Assembly: GCF_003797765.1 (NCBI RefSeq) | Contig: NZ_RKMB01000004.1 | Span: 248,001-312,000 of the forward strand | DNA: 64,000 bases | Reading direction: 5' to 3' | Origin: Ramlibacter sp. WS9 | GTDB lineage: Bacteria; Pseudomonadota; Gammaproteobacteria; Burkholderiales; Burkholderiaceae_C | Part shown: in pieces, positions 9,129-16,826 of the stretch | Numbering within the stretch: position 1 is the first letter of the stretch | Layout of the letters: every line of letters starts with the position of its first letter | The notes under the pieces: model-generated | What the model saw: only the letters and a program-made list of their open reading frames with translations | Databases searched by the model: none | What the model was told of the DNA's origin: nothing | Made by a program: the position numbers and the translations under genes

Positions 9129-9782
9129 ATGAAACGCCTGACCCTGAGCTTCGACAATGGCCCCTTCGAGGGCGGCACCCAAGCCGTGCTCGAAGCATTG
9201 GCCGAGCGCTCCCTCAAGAGCAGCTTCTTCCTGGTGGGTAAGCAGCTCACATTGCCGGGCGCGAGGGCGCTGGCGCAGCAGGCGAAGGCCGAAGGCCACT
9301 GGATAGGCAACCATACGCTCAGCCACGACGTTCCGCTCGGCCGAGGCGATGCACCCAACGGGCACCACGTGCGCGAGATCGCCGGGATGGACGCGCTGCT
9401 GGGTAACTTGAAAGAGGCCGTGCCGATGTTCCGGCCCTATGCCGGCAAGGGAATCCTGGGCCAGCACGTTTTCTCGCGCTGCGCACTCGAACTCCTGAGG
9501 GATACGGGCCACACGGTGGTGCTGTGGAACAGCGTGCCGCGCGACTGGGAGCAGCCTGCCGACGCCTGGGTCGCCCGCGCGCTGGCGGACATCGACGCGC
9601 AGGACTGGACCGCCGTCGTGCTGCACGACCGGCCGAACGAGGCGATGACCCACCTTCCGCGTTTCCTGGATGAAGTGCTGGCACGCGGGGTCGAGATCCG
9701 CCAGGACTTTCCCGCGGACTGCCTGCCTGTTGTCGGCGGCCAGCAACGCAACGACACATCGGCGCTCACGGGCCGCAACTGA
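9129..9782 (+). CDS. Polysaccharide deacetylase family protein, DNGP variant
   Basis: 217 residues from the ATG at 9129 (a GTG at 9123 is also in frame). The NodB-fold motif 1 reads SFDNGP (D9-N10) instead of the usual TFDDGP, so the metal-binding second Asp is Asn. The His pair is kept in NHTLSH (H62, H66). There is no signal peptide, so the enzyme is cytoplasmic. It may act on a small N-acetyl, formyl or allantoin-like substrate rather than on wall polymer. It is the first gene of the operon, 18 bases before the Bug receptor. Confidence 0.75.
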   Translation: MKRLTLSFDNGPFEGGTQAVLEALAERSLKSSFFLVGKQLTLPGARALAQQAKAEGHWIGNHTLSHDVPLGRGDAPNGHHVREIAGMDALLGNLKEAVPMFRPYAGKGILGQHVFSRCALELLRDTGHTVVLWNSVPRDWEQPADAWVARALADIDAQDWTAVVLHDRPNEAMTHLPRFLDEVLARGVEIRQDFPADCLPVVGGQQRNDTSALTGRN

Positions 9783-9800
9783 ATTCGCAAGGAGACAAAG

Positions 9801-10784
9801 ATGAATACCAAACCACCCACTCGCCGCAGCTTTCTTGCCGCCGGCACCGCCTTGGTGGCCGCGGCCACGGCCTTGCCCGCAGCGGCGCAGATCGGCGGCA
9901 GCGGCATCCGCATGGTCGTGCCCTTCGCGGCCGGGGGTGGCTCCGACGTCATCGCCCGCCTCGTTGCGGACGGGCTGCGCGAGGCGCTGCAGGAAGCCGT
10001 GATCGTGGACAACCGCGCGGGCGCCGGCGGCAACATCGGCACCGCGACGGTGGCGCGTGCCGATGCCGACGGGCGAACACTGCTGTTCACGCCGCAAAGC
10101 CCGATCACCATCGCCCACCTGCTGGAGCCCAAACCGGCGTTCGACGCGCAGAAGGATTTCGTGCCGATCGCGATCGTTGCCCGCACGCCGCTGGTGCTGC
10201 TCGTCAACGCGGCGGTGCCTGCCAAGTCCATGGCCGAACTGGTCGCGCTTTCCAAGGCCAAGCCCGGGTCCCTCTTCTACGGAGCGCCCAGCCCCGAGTT
10301 CGCATTCACGACCGAGCTGCTGGCGCGCGAGTCGGGCCTGGTCATGACCGGCGTTCCCTACAAGGGCAGCGCGCCTGCACTGACCGACCTGATGGGGGGC
10401 CAGATCCACGTGTTGCTGTCGTCGGCCGGTGCCGCCAAAGCGCAGCTCAAAGACGGCAAGGTCAAAGCGTTCGCACTGGTGGGCGGCGCGCGCTCCAACG
10501 ACTTCCCCGGGGTACCGACCACGGAAGAACTCGGGCTGCGCAACTTCAAGGTGTACGGCTGGTTCGGCCTGTTCGCGCCGGCCAAGACCCCCGAGGCCAC
10601 TCTGAAGCGTCTGTCGGCCGCGGCCGTGAGCCTGGGCAGCAACCCGGCGTACCGCGCCAAGCTGGCCCAGGCCGGCTACGAAGCGATGGCCCTGGACCGC
10701 GCGCAGTCCCGCGTCGCCGTGGACGAGCACCGCGAAATCTGGAAGACGGTGGCGCCGCGTGTCAGCGCGAAGTTGATCAACTAA
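9801..10784 (+). CDS. Bug/TctC-family periplasmic substrate-binding receptor
   Basis: 327 residues with a twin-arginine-like export signal (TRRSFLAAG, then an Ala-rich stretch ending at about residue 30). The body shows the Bug pattern: MVVPFAAGGGSDVIARL near the N-terminus, VDNRAGAGGNIGT, GVPYKGSAPALTDLMGGQI in the middle and FPGVPTTEELG. Bug proteins bind carboxylates in the periplasm and often work without a linked TctAB membrane pair; none is seen nearby. It probably captures the substrate of the operon. Confidence 0.9.
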   Translation: MNTKPPTRRSFLAAGTALVAAATALPAAAQIGGSGIRMVVPFAAGGGSDVIARLVADGLREALQEAVIVDNRAGAGGNIGTATVARADADGRTLLFTPQSPITIAHLLEPKPAFDAQKDFVPIAIVARTPLVLLVNAAVPAKSMAELVALSKAKPGSLFYGAPSPEFAFTTELLARESGLVMTGVPYKGSAPALTDLMGGQIHVLLSSAGAAKAQLKDGKVKAFALVGGARSNDFPGVPTTEELGLRNFKVYGWFGLFAPAKTPEATLKRLSAAAVSLGSNPAYRAKLAQAGYEAMALDRAQSRVAVDEHREIWKTVAPRVSAKLIN

Positions 10785-10794
10785 AGGAATCGTC

Positions 10795-11361
10795 ATGCGA
10801 AAGCCCAACCCCCCGCTGGAGCGCCTGCCCCAGCGGATGCACCACCACGCCTTCATCGTCCGTGACCAGGAGGTGAACCGCCAGTTCATCGAGGACCTGC
10901 TGGGCATTCCGCTCACCAGCACCTGGTGCGAAGAAGTCTTCAACAAGACGCTCAACGCGCCGCTGAACCTTTGCCACACGTACTACAGCTTCGGCGACGA
11001 AAGCGCCCTGTCGTTCTTTCAGTTCGCCAACCCCGGCGCGTACGAGACGTTCCGCCCGCCCGTGCTGCCCAACCTGCGCTACGACCACCTGGCCATGAAG
11101 GTCGACCTGGAAATGTACGAAGAGATCGAGCGGCGGCTGAAGGCGGCGGACTACCCGTTCAACGAAACGCACCACGGCTACTGCATGTCGCTGTACGTGA
11201 CTTCGCCGGACGAATTCACGATCGAGTTCGCCTATGACGCGCCCAACACCGCCGAGATCTTCGAAGAGCGCATGCAAGCCGACCCGCACCGCGAACTGCG
11301 CGAATGGCTCGCCGGCAATCGCACCACCAACAACAACTGGAAGCAGCAGAAGCTGCGCTGA
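10795..11361 (+). CDS. VOC-fold (glyoxalase/extradiol dioxygenase superfamily) protein
   Basis: 188 residues. The metal-ligand spacing of the vicinal oxygen chelate fold is visible: His in MHHHAFIVRDQEVNRQFIED, a second His in YDHLAMKVDLEMYEEIERRL, and Glu in FTIEFAYD. Families with this fold include glyoxalases, extradiol dioxygenases and epimerases. The protein is shorter than two-domain extradiol dioxygenases. Its neighbours (SDR, crotonase, FAH) make a catabolic step likely. It starts 10 bases after the receptor stop. Confidence 0.75.
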   Translation: MRKPNPPLERLPQRMHHHAFIVRDQEVNRQFIEDLLGIPLTSTWCEEVFNKTLNAPLNLCHTYYSFGDESALSFFQFANPGAYETFRPPVLPNLRYDHLAMKVDLEMYEEIERRLKAADYPFNETHHGYCMSLYVTSPDEFTIEFAYDAPNTAEIFEERMQADPHRELREWLAGNRTTNNNWKQQKLR

Positions 11362-11381
11362 CCGCTCACAGGAAACTGATC

Positions 11382-12161
11382 ATGGATCTGGGTTTGAACG
11401 GCCGGAAGGCCATCGTCTGCGCGTCGTCGCAAGGGCTGGGGCTGGCGTGTGCCGAATCGCTGGCACGCGAAGGCGCCGTGGTCGTCATCAACGGGCGGCA
11501 TCTCGACAAGCTCAGGGCCGTCGCGGCCGAGCTGGCGCACAAAACAGACGCGCAGGTGATTCCCATCTGCGCCGACATCACGACCGCTGAAGGTCGCCAG
11601 GCCTTGCTCGCCGCCTGCCCGGAGCCGGACATCCTGGTCAACAACAACGCCGGCCCGCCGCCCGGCAAGCTCAATGACTGGACGCCGGAAGCGTGGCACG
11701 ACGCATTGCAGGCCAACATGCTGAGCCCGATCTATCTGATCCAGTCCGTCATCGAAGGCATGCGGCAGCGCAAGTTCGGCCGCATCGTCAGCATCACGTC
11801 GGCCATGGTGAAGACGCCCAGGCCGCACATGGCGCTGTCCAGTGCGTCGCGCACGGGCCTGACCGCCTTCACCAAGGCCCTGTCGCTCGACGCGGCCCGC
11901 GACAACGTCACCTTGAACCAGCTGCTGCCGGAGCGCATCGACAGCCCGCGCCAGGTGGCAATGACGGAACGGATGATGGCCCAGGAGAAGCTGACCTGGG
12001 ACGAAGCGCGCACGCGCATCACGGACAACGTGGCGGCGCGGCGCTTCGGCACCCTGCGCGAGTTCGGCGACGCCTGCGCCTACCTGTGCAGCGTGCAGGC
12101 CTCATTCATCTCGGGACAAAACCTGCAGCTCGACGGGGGCTCGTACCCCGCATTGATGTGA
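11382..12161 (+). CDS. Short-chain dehydrogenase/reductase fold protein lacking the YxxxK catalytic pair
   Basis: 259 residues from the ATG at 11382 (MDLGLNGRKAIV). The cofactor loop ASSQGLGLACAESLAREG and the NNNAGPPPG motif are present. The usual active-site Tyr-x-x-x-Lys is missing: the region after ITSAMVKTPRPHMALS continues SSASRTGLTAF, with Ser and Arg where Tyr and Lys are expected. A subgroup of SDRs has this MALSxxxRxGL pattern, so the change is probably old and not decay. It may use different chemistry. It lies in the operon, 20 bases after the VOC gene. Confidence 0.85.
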   Translation: MDLGLNGRKAIVCASSQGLGLACAESLAREGAVVVINGRHLDKLRAVAAELAHKTDAQVIPICADITTAEGRQALLAACPEPDILVNNNAGPPPGKLNDWTPEAWHDALQANMLSPIYLIQSVIEGMRQRKFGRIVSITSAMVKTPRPHMALSSASRTGLTAFTKALSLDAARDNVTLNQLLPERIDSPRQVAMTERMMAQEKLTWDEARTRITDNVAARRFGTLREFGDACAYLCSVQASFISGQNLQLDGGSYPALM

Positions 12162-12169
12162 GCAAAACC

Positions 12170-12964
12170 ATGAACGAAGCGATCCTGCTCGACATCGACG
12201 GACCCGTCGCCGTCATTACGCTCAACACCCCGGCCACGCGCAACGCATTGGCCACCCAGGCGCAATACGCTGCCATCGAGAACGCCTGCGCCACCATCTC
12301 GGCCGACCGGCGCATCCGCGCCGCCATCGTCACGGGGGCCGGCAGTGCGTTCTGCGCCGGCGGCGACATCAAGCAGATGCTGGAGCGCATCGACGACCCG
12401 AAGCTCGAAGCCGTCGATGACCGCTATCACTACAAGGAAGGTATTCACCGCATCCCGCTGGCGCTGTACCAGCTGGAGGTTCCCACCATCGCCGCCGTGA
12501 ACGGGCCGGCCATCGGCGCCGGGTTGGACCTGGCTTGCATGTGCGACATCCGCGTCGCGGCGACGCAGGCACGGTTCGCGGAGAGCTTCGTCAAGCTGGG
12601 CATCATCCCCGGCGATGGCGGTGCTTTCCTGCTGCAGCGCATCGTCGGGCCGTCCAAGGCCGCGGAGATGACGTTCACCGGCGAGGCCATCGACGCGCAG
12701 GAGGCGCTCGCCTGCGGACTCGTATCGGCGGTGGTACCGCAGGCCGAGTTGATGGCGCATGCGATGCAACTCGCGCACCGCATCGCGGCGAACGCGCCGC
12801 ACGCGCTGCGGATGGCCAAGCGGCTGATCCGCGAGGCGCAGCACGCACGGCTGGAGTCTGTTCTCGAGCTGTCGGCGGCTTTCCAGGCGATCGCGCACAA
12901 CACCCGCGACCATGCCGAGCGCATCACAGAGGCCGTCGGGCGCTTGCGTTTCGCCGCGGCGTGA
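12170..12964 (+). CDS. Enoyl-CoA hydratase/isomerase (crotonase) family protein
   Basis: 264 residues from the ATG at 12170; the open frame upstream lies over the SDR gene. The crotonase CoA and oxyanion-hole motifs are present (FCAGGDIKQM at 61-70, NGPAIGAGLDLA at 111-122). The two catalytic glutamates of classic hydratases are not kept: the first is D120, the second position holds F140. The protein is therefore more likely an isomerase, hydrolase or lyase of the superfamily than a simple hydratase. It starts 8 bases after the SDR gene. Confidence 0.85.
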   Translation: MNEAILLDIDGPVAVITLNTPATRNALATQAQYAAIENACATISADRRIRAAIVTGAGSAFCAGGDIKQMLERIDDPKLEAVDDRYHYKEGIHRIPLALYQLEVPTIAAVNGPAIGAGLDLACMCDIRVAATQARFAESFVKLGIIPGDGGAFLLQRIVGPSKAAEMTFTGEAIDAQEALACGLVSAVVPQAELMAHAMQLAHRIAANAPHALRMAKRLIREAQHARLESVLELSAAFQAIAHNTRDHAERITEAVGRLRFAAA

Positions 12965-12983
12965 ACCCGAACGGCCGACACCC

Positions 12984-13571
12984 ATGAAACCCAAGCTCCA
13001 CACACTGATCTGCAGCACCCGTCCCGGCCGCGTCGGGCCGGCGATTGCCCGATGGGCGCATGACACCGCCACGGCCCACGGCAAGTTCGACACCCGGCTG
13101 GTGGATCTGACCAGCTTCAACCTCCCGGTCTACGACGAGCCCGCACATCCGCGCTTGCAGACCTACAACCACGCGCACACGCGAGAGTGGAGCGCCTCGG
13201 TCAGCGCAGCCGACGCATTTCTCTTCGTCATGCCGGAATACAACTACGGCCCGCCCCCTGCCCTGCTCAACGCCATGACCTACCTGGTGCGGGAGTGGCA
13301 GTACAAGCCCATGGCGTTCGTCAGCTACGGCGGCATGTCGGGAGGTGTGCGGGCGGTGCAGGTGACCAAGCAGTTGCTGACGACGTTCAAGATGGTGCCG
13401 CTGCTGGAAGCAGTGGCGATCCCGAATGTCACTGAGCATGTGAGCGGTGACCGCTTCACGCCCAACGAAATCATTTCCCGATCCGCCGCAACGATGCTCG
13501 ACGAGCTGCACAAGTGGACCGGTGCATTGCTGGCATTGAGCCGGCCTTCCCCGACAGAGAAACCCGAATGA
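12984..13571 (+). CDS. NADPH-dependent FMN reductase family flavodoxin-like protein
   Basis: 195 residues from the ATG at 12984. The FMN phosphate loop is ICSTRPGRVGPAIARW (residues 9-24) and the isoalloxazine loop MPEYNYGPPPALLNAM. This fold covers azo-, chromate- and quinone-reductases and FMN reductases that feed two-component monooxygenases. No monooxygenase is present in the operon, so a direct reductase role is more likely. The stop overlaps the start of the FAH gene (ATGA at 13568-13571), indicating translational coupling. Confidence 0.85.
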   Translation: MKPKLHTLICSTRPGRVGPAIARWAHDTATAHGKFDTRLVDLTSFNLPVYDEPAHPRLQTYNHAHTREWSASVSAADAFLFVMPEYNYGPPPALLNAMTYLVREWQYKPMAFVSYGGMSGGVRAVQVTKQLLTTFKMVPLLEAVAIPNVTEHVSGDRFTPNEIISRSAATMLDELHKWTGALLALSRPSPTEKPE

Positions 13572-14434
13572 AATACATCAGCTTCATCCACCGTGACAGA
13601 CCTTCGTACGGCGCCCTGTTGGGCGATCGGATCGTCGACCTCGGGGCCTTCTTCGGCGGCCGCGCGCCCGACCTGAAGGCCCTGATCTCGAACGACCGGC
13701 TTGAACAAGGATCGAACGCCGCAGCCATCCAGCCGGCAACGCTGGCGCTGGCGGACGTGACCCTGTTGCCCGTGATCCCCAACCCCGGCCAGATCATCTG
13801 CGTGGGACTGAATTACGCCGACCACGTGCAGGAAACCGGCCGCGTGATCACGGAGGCACCGACGCTGTTCCTGCGGGTTCCCCAATCACAGGTAGCGCAC
13901 GGCCAGGAGATCATTCTCCCGCCCGAGTCAACGCGCCTGGACTACGAAGGCGAGATTGCCGTGATCATTGGCAAGGGCGGCCGCCGCATCAGCGAAGACG
14001 AGGCCTGGAACCACATCGCCGGTTATGCCTGCTACAACGACGGCAGCGTCCGCGACTGGCAGAGCGCCACGTCGCAGTTCACGGCCGGCAAGAACTTCTG
14101 GCGCACCGGCGGCTTCGGCCCCTGGATGGTGCCGGCGAACGAGATCGCCCCGGGCCAGACGATGACGCTGACGACGCGCCTGAACGGTGTCGAGCTGCAG
14201 CGCGCGACCACCGACATGATGCTGCACAGCATCCCGCGACAGATCGCCTACATCTCGACCTTCACGCCCCTGGAGCCCGGCGACGTCATCGTGACCGGTA
14301 CGCCGGGCGGTGTCGGCGCCAAGCGAACACCCCCGCTGTTCATGAAGGCGGGCGACGTGGTCGAGGTCGAGGTTGACGTCATCGGGACCTTGCGCAACCC
14401 GATCGCCGCGGAGAGCTGCGCACCCATTCACTAG
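13568..14434 (+). CDS. Fumarylacetoacetate hydrolase (FAH) family protein
   Basis: 288 residues. The metal-binding ExE pair (E127, E129 in LDYEGEIAVIIGKGG) follows ICVGLNYADHVQETG and precedes CYNDGSVRDWQ, all diagnostic of the FAH fold. PLEPGDVIVTGTPGGVG is the C-terminal signature. FAH proteins cleave C-C bonds in acylpyruvates or decarboxylate/tautomerise oxalocrotonate-like acids with Mg2+. Here it should act late in the unknown pathway of this operon. It differs from the fumarylpyruvate hydrolase at 61161, which sits with the salicylate genes. Confidence 0.9.
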   Translation: MKYISFIHRDRPSYGALLGDRIVDLGAFFGGRAPDLKALISNDRLEQGSNAAAIQPATLALADVTLLPVIPNPGQIICVGLNYADHVQETGRVITEAPTLFLRVPQSQVAHGQEIILPPESTRLDYEGEIAVIIGKGGRRISEDEAWNHIAGYACYNDGSVRDWQSATSQFTAGKNFWRTGGFGPWMVPANEIAPGQTMTLTTRLNGVELQRATTDMMLHSIPRQIAYISTFTPLEPGDVIVTGTPGGVGAKRTPPLFMKAGDVVEVEVDVIGTLRNPIAAESCAPIH

Positions 14435-14456
14435 CAACAACACACTGGAGACAATC

Positions 14457-15584
14457 ATGAACGACAAACGTGCAAGCCATGGCTTTCGACTCACGCTCGC
14501 GATGCTGGCCTGCGTCGGCGCGGCGACACTCGCGGGCTGCAACGGCGGCGGCGATGCGCACGCCCAAGGGCGCAAGGGCGGCGAGGCCACGGCCTGGGGG
14601 CTGCCCTATTTCAACATGCCCGACATCGTGCCGCCCAACGTGCGGCAGGACGCGTACACCCCGCTGACCGATGCGCAAGCAGGCCCGCCGATCGATCCGA
14701 TCAAGGGCTACCGCACGGAAGACCTGGGCGGCGGTGTCTACATGGTGGGCGACGGCATCTACAACACCATGTTCGTCGTATCGGATGCTGGCGTCATCCT
14801 GGTCGACGCGCCTCCTTCCATGGGCGAGAAGACGCTCAACGCGATCCAGCAGGTCGCACCGGGTTCGAAGATCGTAGCGCTGATCTACAGCCACGCGCAC
14901 ATCGACCACATCGGATTCGCGGCCGGCGTGGTCAAGGCCTTTCCTGGCATTCCGATTTACGCGCACGAGGAAACCCGCAAGGCGCTCGCCCAGGCGAACG
15001 ACCCGAATCGCCCGGTGCCCACCAACACCTTCAACACGCTCGACGTGGACTTTCCGGTGGTGGTGGGCAACCAGAAGCTCGTGCTGCGGTATCCGGGGCC
15101 CAATCACGACCCGGGCAATATCGGCATCTATCACCCGGGCCAGAAGGTGCTGATGCTGGTGGACGTGGTCTACCCGGGCTGGATGATGTGGCGGCGCCTG
15201 GGGTTGGCCACCAATATCCCCGGCTACTTCGGGCTGGTCAAGAGCATGAATGCACGATGGGACTTCGACAAGCTGATCGCGGGGCACTTCCAGCCCGGGA
15301 CGAAGGCCGACGTCGAGACTCAGCTCGAATTCATGACGGACATGCACAACGCCTTGACCGAGGCGATCAGCACTATCCCCTATTCGGACGGCCGCCTGAA
15401 CGCGGCGGACACGAAGAACTCCTGGGCCGCCACGCGCGACTGGACCGACCGCCTGACGAATCATTGTGTCAACAAGGTCACGCCGAAGTGGTCTACCCGG
15501 CTCGCGTCCTTCGACGTGTGGATCTACGAGCAGTGCATGGCGCTGGAACAGAGTATCCGCATCGACGGGCCGAGTCTGCGTTAG
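14457..15584 (+). CDS. Lipoprotein metallo-beta-lactamase fold hydrolase
   Basis: 375 residues from the ATG at 14457, preceded by ggag. A lipoprotein signal ends at ATLAGC with lipidation Cys28, so the enzyme is probably anchored in the periplasm. The zinc motif HAHIDH is at residues 146-151, with later ligands in GPNHDPGNIG and AGHFQPG. Substrates of this superfamily are diverse; antibiotic resistance is not implied. It closes the operon that starts at 9129. Confidence 0.85.
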   Translation: MNDKRASHGFRLTLAMLACVGAATLAGCNGGGDAHAQGRKGGEATAWGLPYFNMPDIVPPNVRQDAYTPLTDAQAGPPIDPIKGYRTEDLGGGVYMVGDGIYNTMFVVSDAGVILVDAPPSMGEKTLNAIQQVAPGSKIVALIYSHAHIDHIGFAAGVVKAFPGIPIYAHEETRKALAQANDPNRPVPTNTFNTLDVDFPVVVGNQKLVLRYPGPNHDPGNIGIYHPGQKVLMLVDVVYPGWMMWRRLGLATNIPGYFGLVKSMNARWDFDKLIAGHFQPGTKADVETQLEFMTDMHNALTEAISTIPYSDGRLNAADTKNSWAATRDWTDRLTNHCVNKVTPKWSTRLASFDVWIYEQCMALEQSIRIDGPSLR

Positions 15585-15596
15585 GCGCGAGGCAAA

Positions 15597-15887
15597 TTGC
15601 AAGGCAGGTCTGGCGCGGTCAACCTGGCGCGCATCGACCTCACGTCGATCCGCCTGGTGGTGCTTTGTGCCGAAACCGGTTCGCTCTCGGCGGCCGCCAG
15701 GCTCGCGCACCTCTCCATTTCAGGCGCGAGCCACAGGCTGAGCTTTCTCGAAGAGTCACTGGGCACGACACTGTTCGAGCGCCACCGGCGAGGGCTGCGG
15801 CCTACGCGCGGTGGGCAGATGGTCGCAAGCGACGGCCGGCTCATGCTCACCCTGCTGGAGAATTTGGTCAATAGCCTGATTGAATAG
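15597..15887 (+). pseudogene. LysR-type regulator stub: DNA-binding domain only
   Basis: 96 codons from a TTG at 15597. The sequence is a recognisable LysR winged helix (IDLTSIRLVVLCAETGSLSA, SISGASHRLSFLEESLGTTL, FERHRRGLRPTRGG) plus the linker helix, then a stop. A complete LysR protein is about 300 residues, and nothing after 15887 resembles the effector domain in any frame. It is probably the remnant of a deleted regulator. A small functional DNA-binding protein is the alternative. Confidence 0.6.
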
Positions 15888-16166
15888 CTCCCGGCCGCGC
15901 GTCCCCTGCCTCTTTATTGAGCGCCGCCCGCCAGCCCAATGCTGGCGCGGGTTTCGCGGGTTGTCCCTTGACCTATCCACAGCCTCACCCACACCTGCCG
16001 TGGGTAACTTCCATGCCTGCGCGGGAAACGGCCCCGCAAATGGTTTCTAATACGGGTCCGCAACGGACCCTCGCGTGTTTCGAGGGGCAGCGCCAGCCGC
16101 TGTTCGTGCCACTCATTGCCAACCCCCACAAAGATTTGAAGCGCCCATCGGCGCGAAGGAATTTTT
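15888..16166. other. Gene-free spacer with two perfect hairpins
   Basis: 279 bases with no credible gene. Two perfect stems occur: cgccagc/gctggcg at 15929-15935 and 15941-15947 (5-base loop), and gggtccg/cggaccc at 16054-16060 and 16064-16070 (loop CAA). Neither is followed by a clear T tract, so they are weak terminator candidates. A good ribosome-binding sequence (aagga) lies just before the TTG at 16167. Confidence 0.5.
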
Positions 16167-16826
16167 TTGCGCTGGAACATCGACAGTTCAAGGCTCGTCC
16201 GCTTGCTGAGCGGCTGGGCACCCCTGGACGCGCATGCGCCCGGGATGGACATTGCCGAGCGGCTGGGCCTGTGGGTGAGCGCGTTCGACGCCATCGGCTT
16301 GCAGGCGGCACAGCAGTCGATCATGACCTTGACACGTGCTGCGCCGGCCAGTCCACCGAGACCTGTCCAGGCATGCGCCAAATCCGTCGCGGAAGATCTT
16401 GTGCGCGTGCGCACGACCCTGGCCCATCTCATCGCCAAGGAAGCTGACTCGCTCACTGCGGACGACACAAGCTACGCCCTCTATCACCAGCTTCATCTGA
16501 GGCTGCAGCGTGAAATGGAACAGGCGATCGCATCGCTGCGTGACCGCGTCCGCCAGACCCTGAGTCGAATCTCGCCGCGCCTGCGGCAGCTCGCCGCGCT
16601 CGATGCGGTGCTCGAGCAGGTGATTGCCCCACGCGAACAAGCGCTGCTGCCCACGACATCCACGCTGATGGCGAGACGCTACGAGCAACTGCGCGCTACC
16701 GAGGGTGGGCTCGATGGCTTTGCCAACGAGTGGCGCCAGGCGTTGCTGTCGGAGCTCGACCTGCGGCTGGAGCCCGTGACGGGCCTTGTCGACGCGCTGC
16801 GCAACGAGCCAATGAATCCACAATGA
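16167..16826 (+). CDS. DUF3348-like protein, first gene of the stator-like cluster
   Basis: 219 residues from a TTG at 16167, chosen because aagga ends 7 bases upstream and because the family begins with a short arm then SSRLVRLLSGW. The protein is soluble and mainly helical, with heptad-like stretches at about residues 85-150 (YHQLHLRLQREMEQAIASLR). I recognise it as DUF3348, a family of unknown function that in betaproteobacteria travels with DUF802, OmpA and DUF2894 genes, as here. Its stop overlaps the next start (ATGA), so the four genes form one translationally coupled unit. It may be a cytoplasmic adaptor for the membrane complex (inference). Confidence 0.8.
   Translation: MRWNIDSSRLVRLLSGWAPLDAHAPGMDIAERLGLWVSAFDAIGLQAAQQSIMTLTRAAPASPPRPVQACAKSVAEDLVRVRTTLAHLIAKEADSLTADDTSYALYHQLHLRLQREMEQAIASLRDRVRQTLSRISPRLRQLAALDAVLEQVIAPREQALLPTTSTLMARRYEQLRATEGGLDGFANEWRQALLSELDLRLEPVTGLVDALRNEPMNPQ

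Noticed and set aside
14457..15584. Beta-lactam resistance gene
   Set aside because: The MBL fold is broad; the gene is a lipoprotein in a catabolic operon with no resistance hallmarks.
15914..16468. Two opposed open frames of about 180 codons
   Set aside because: No recognisable pattern, and the 3' part overlaps the DUF3348 gene.
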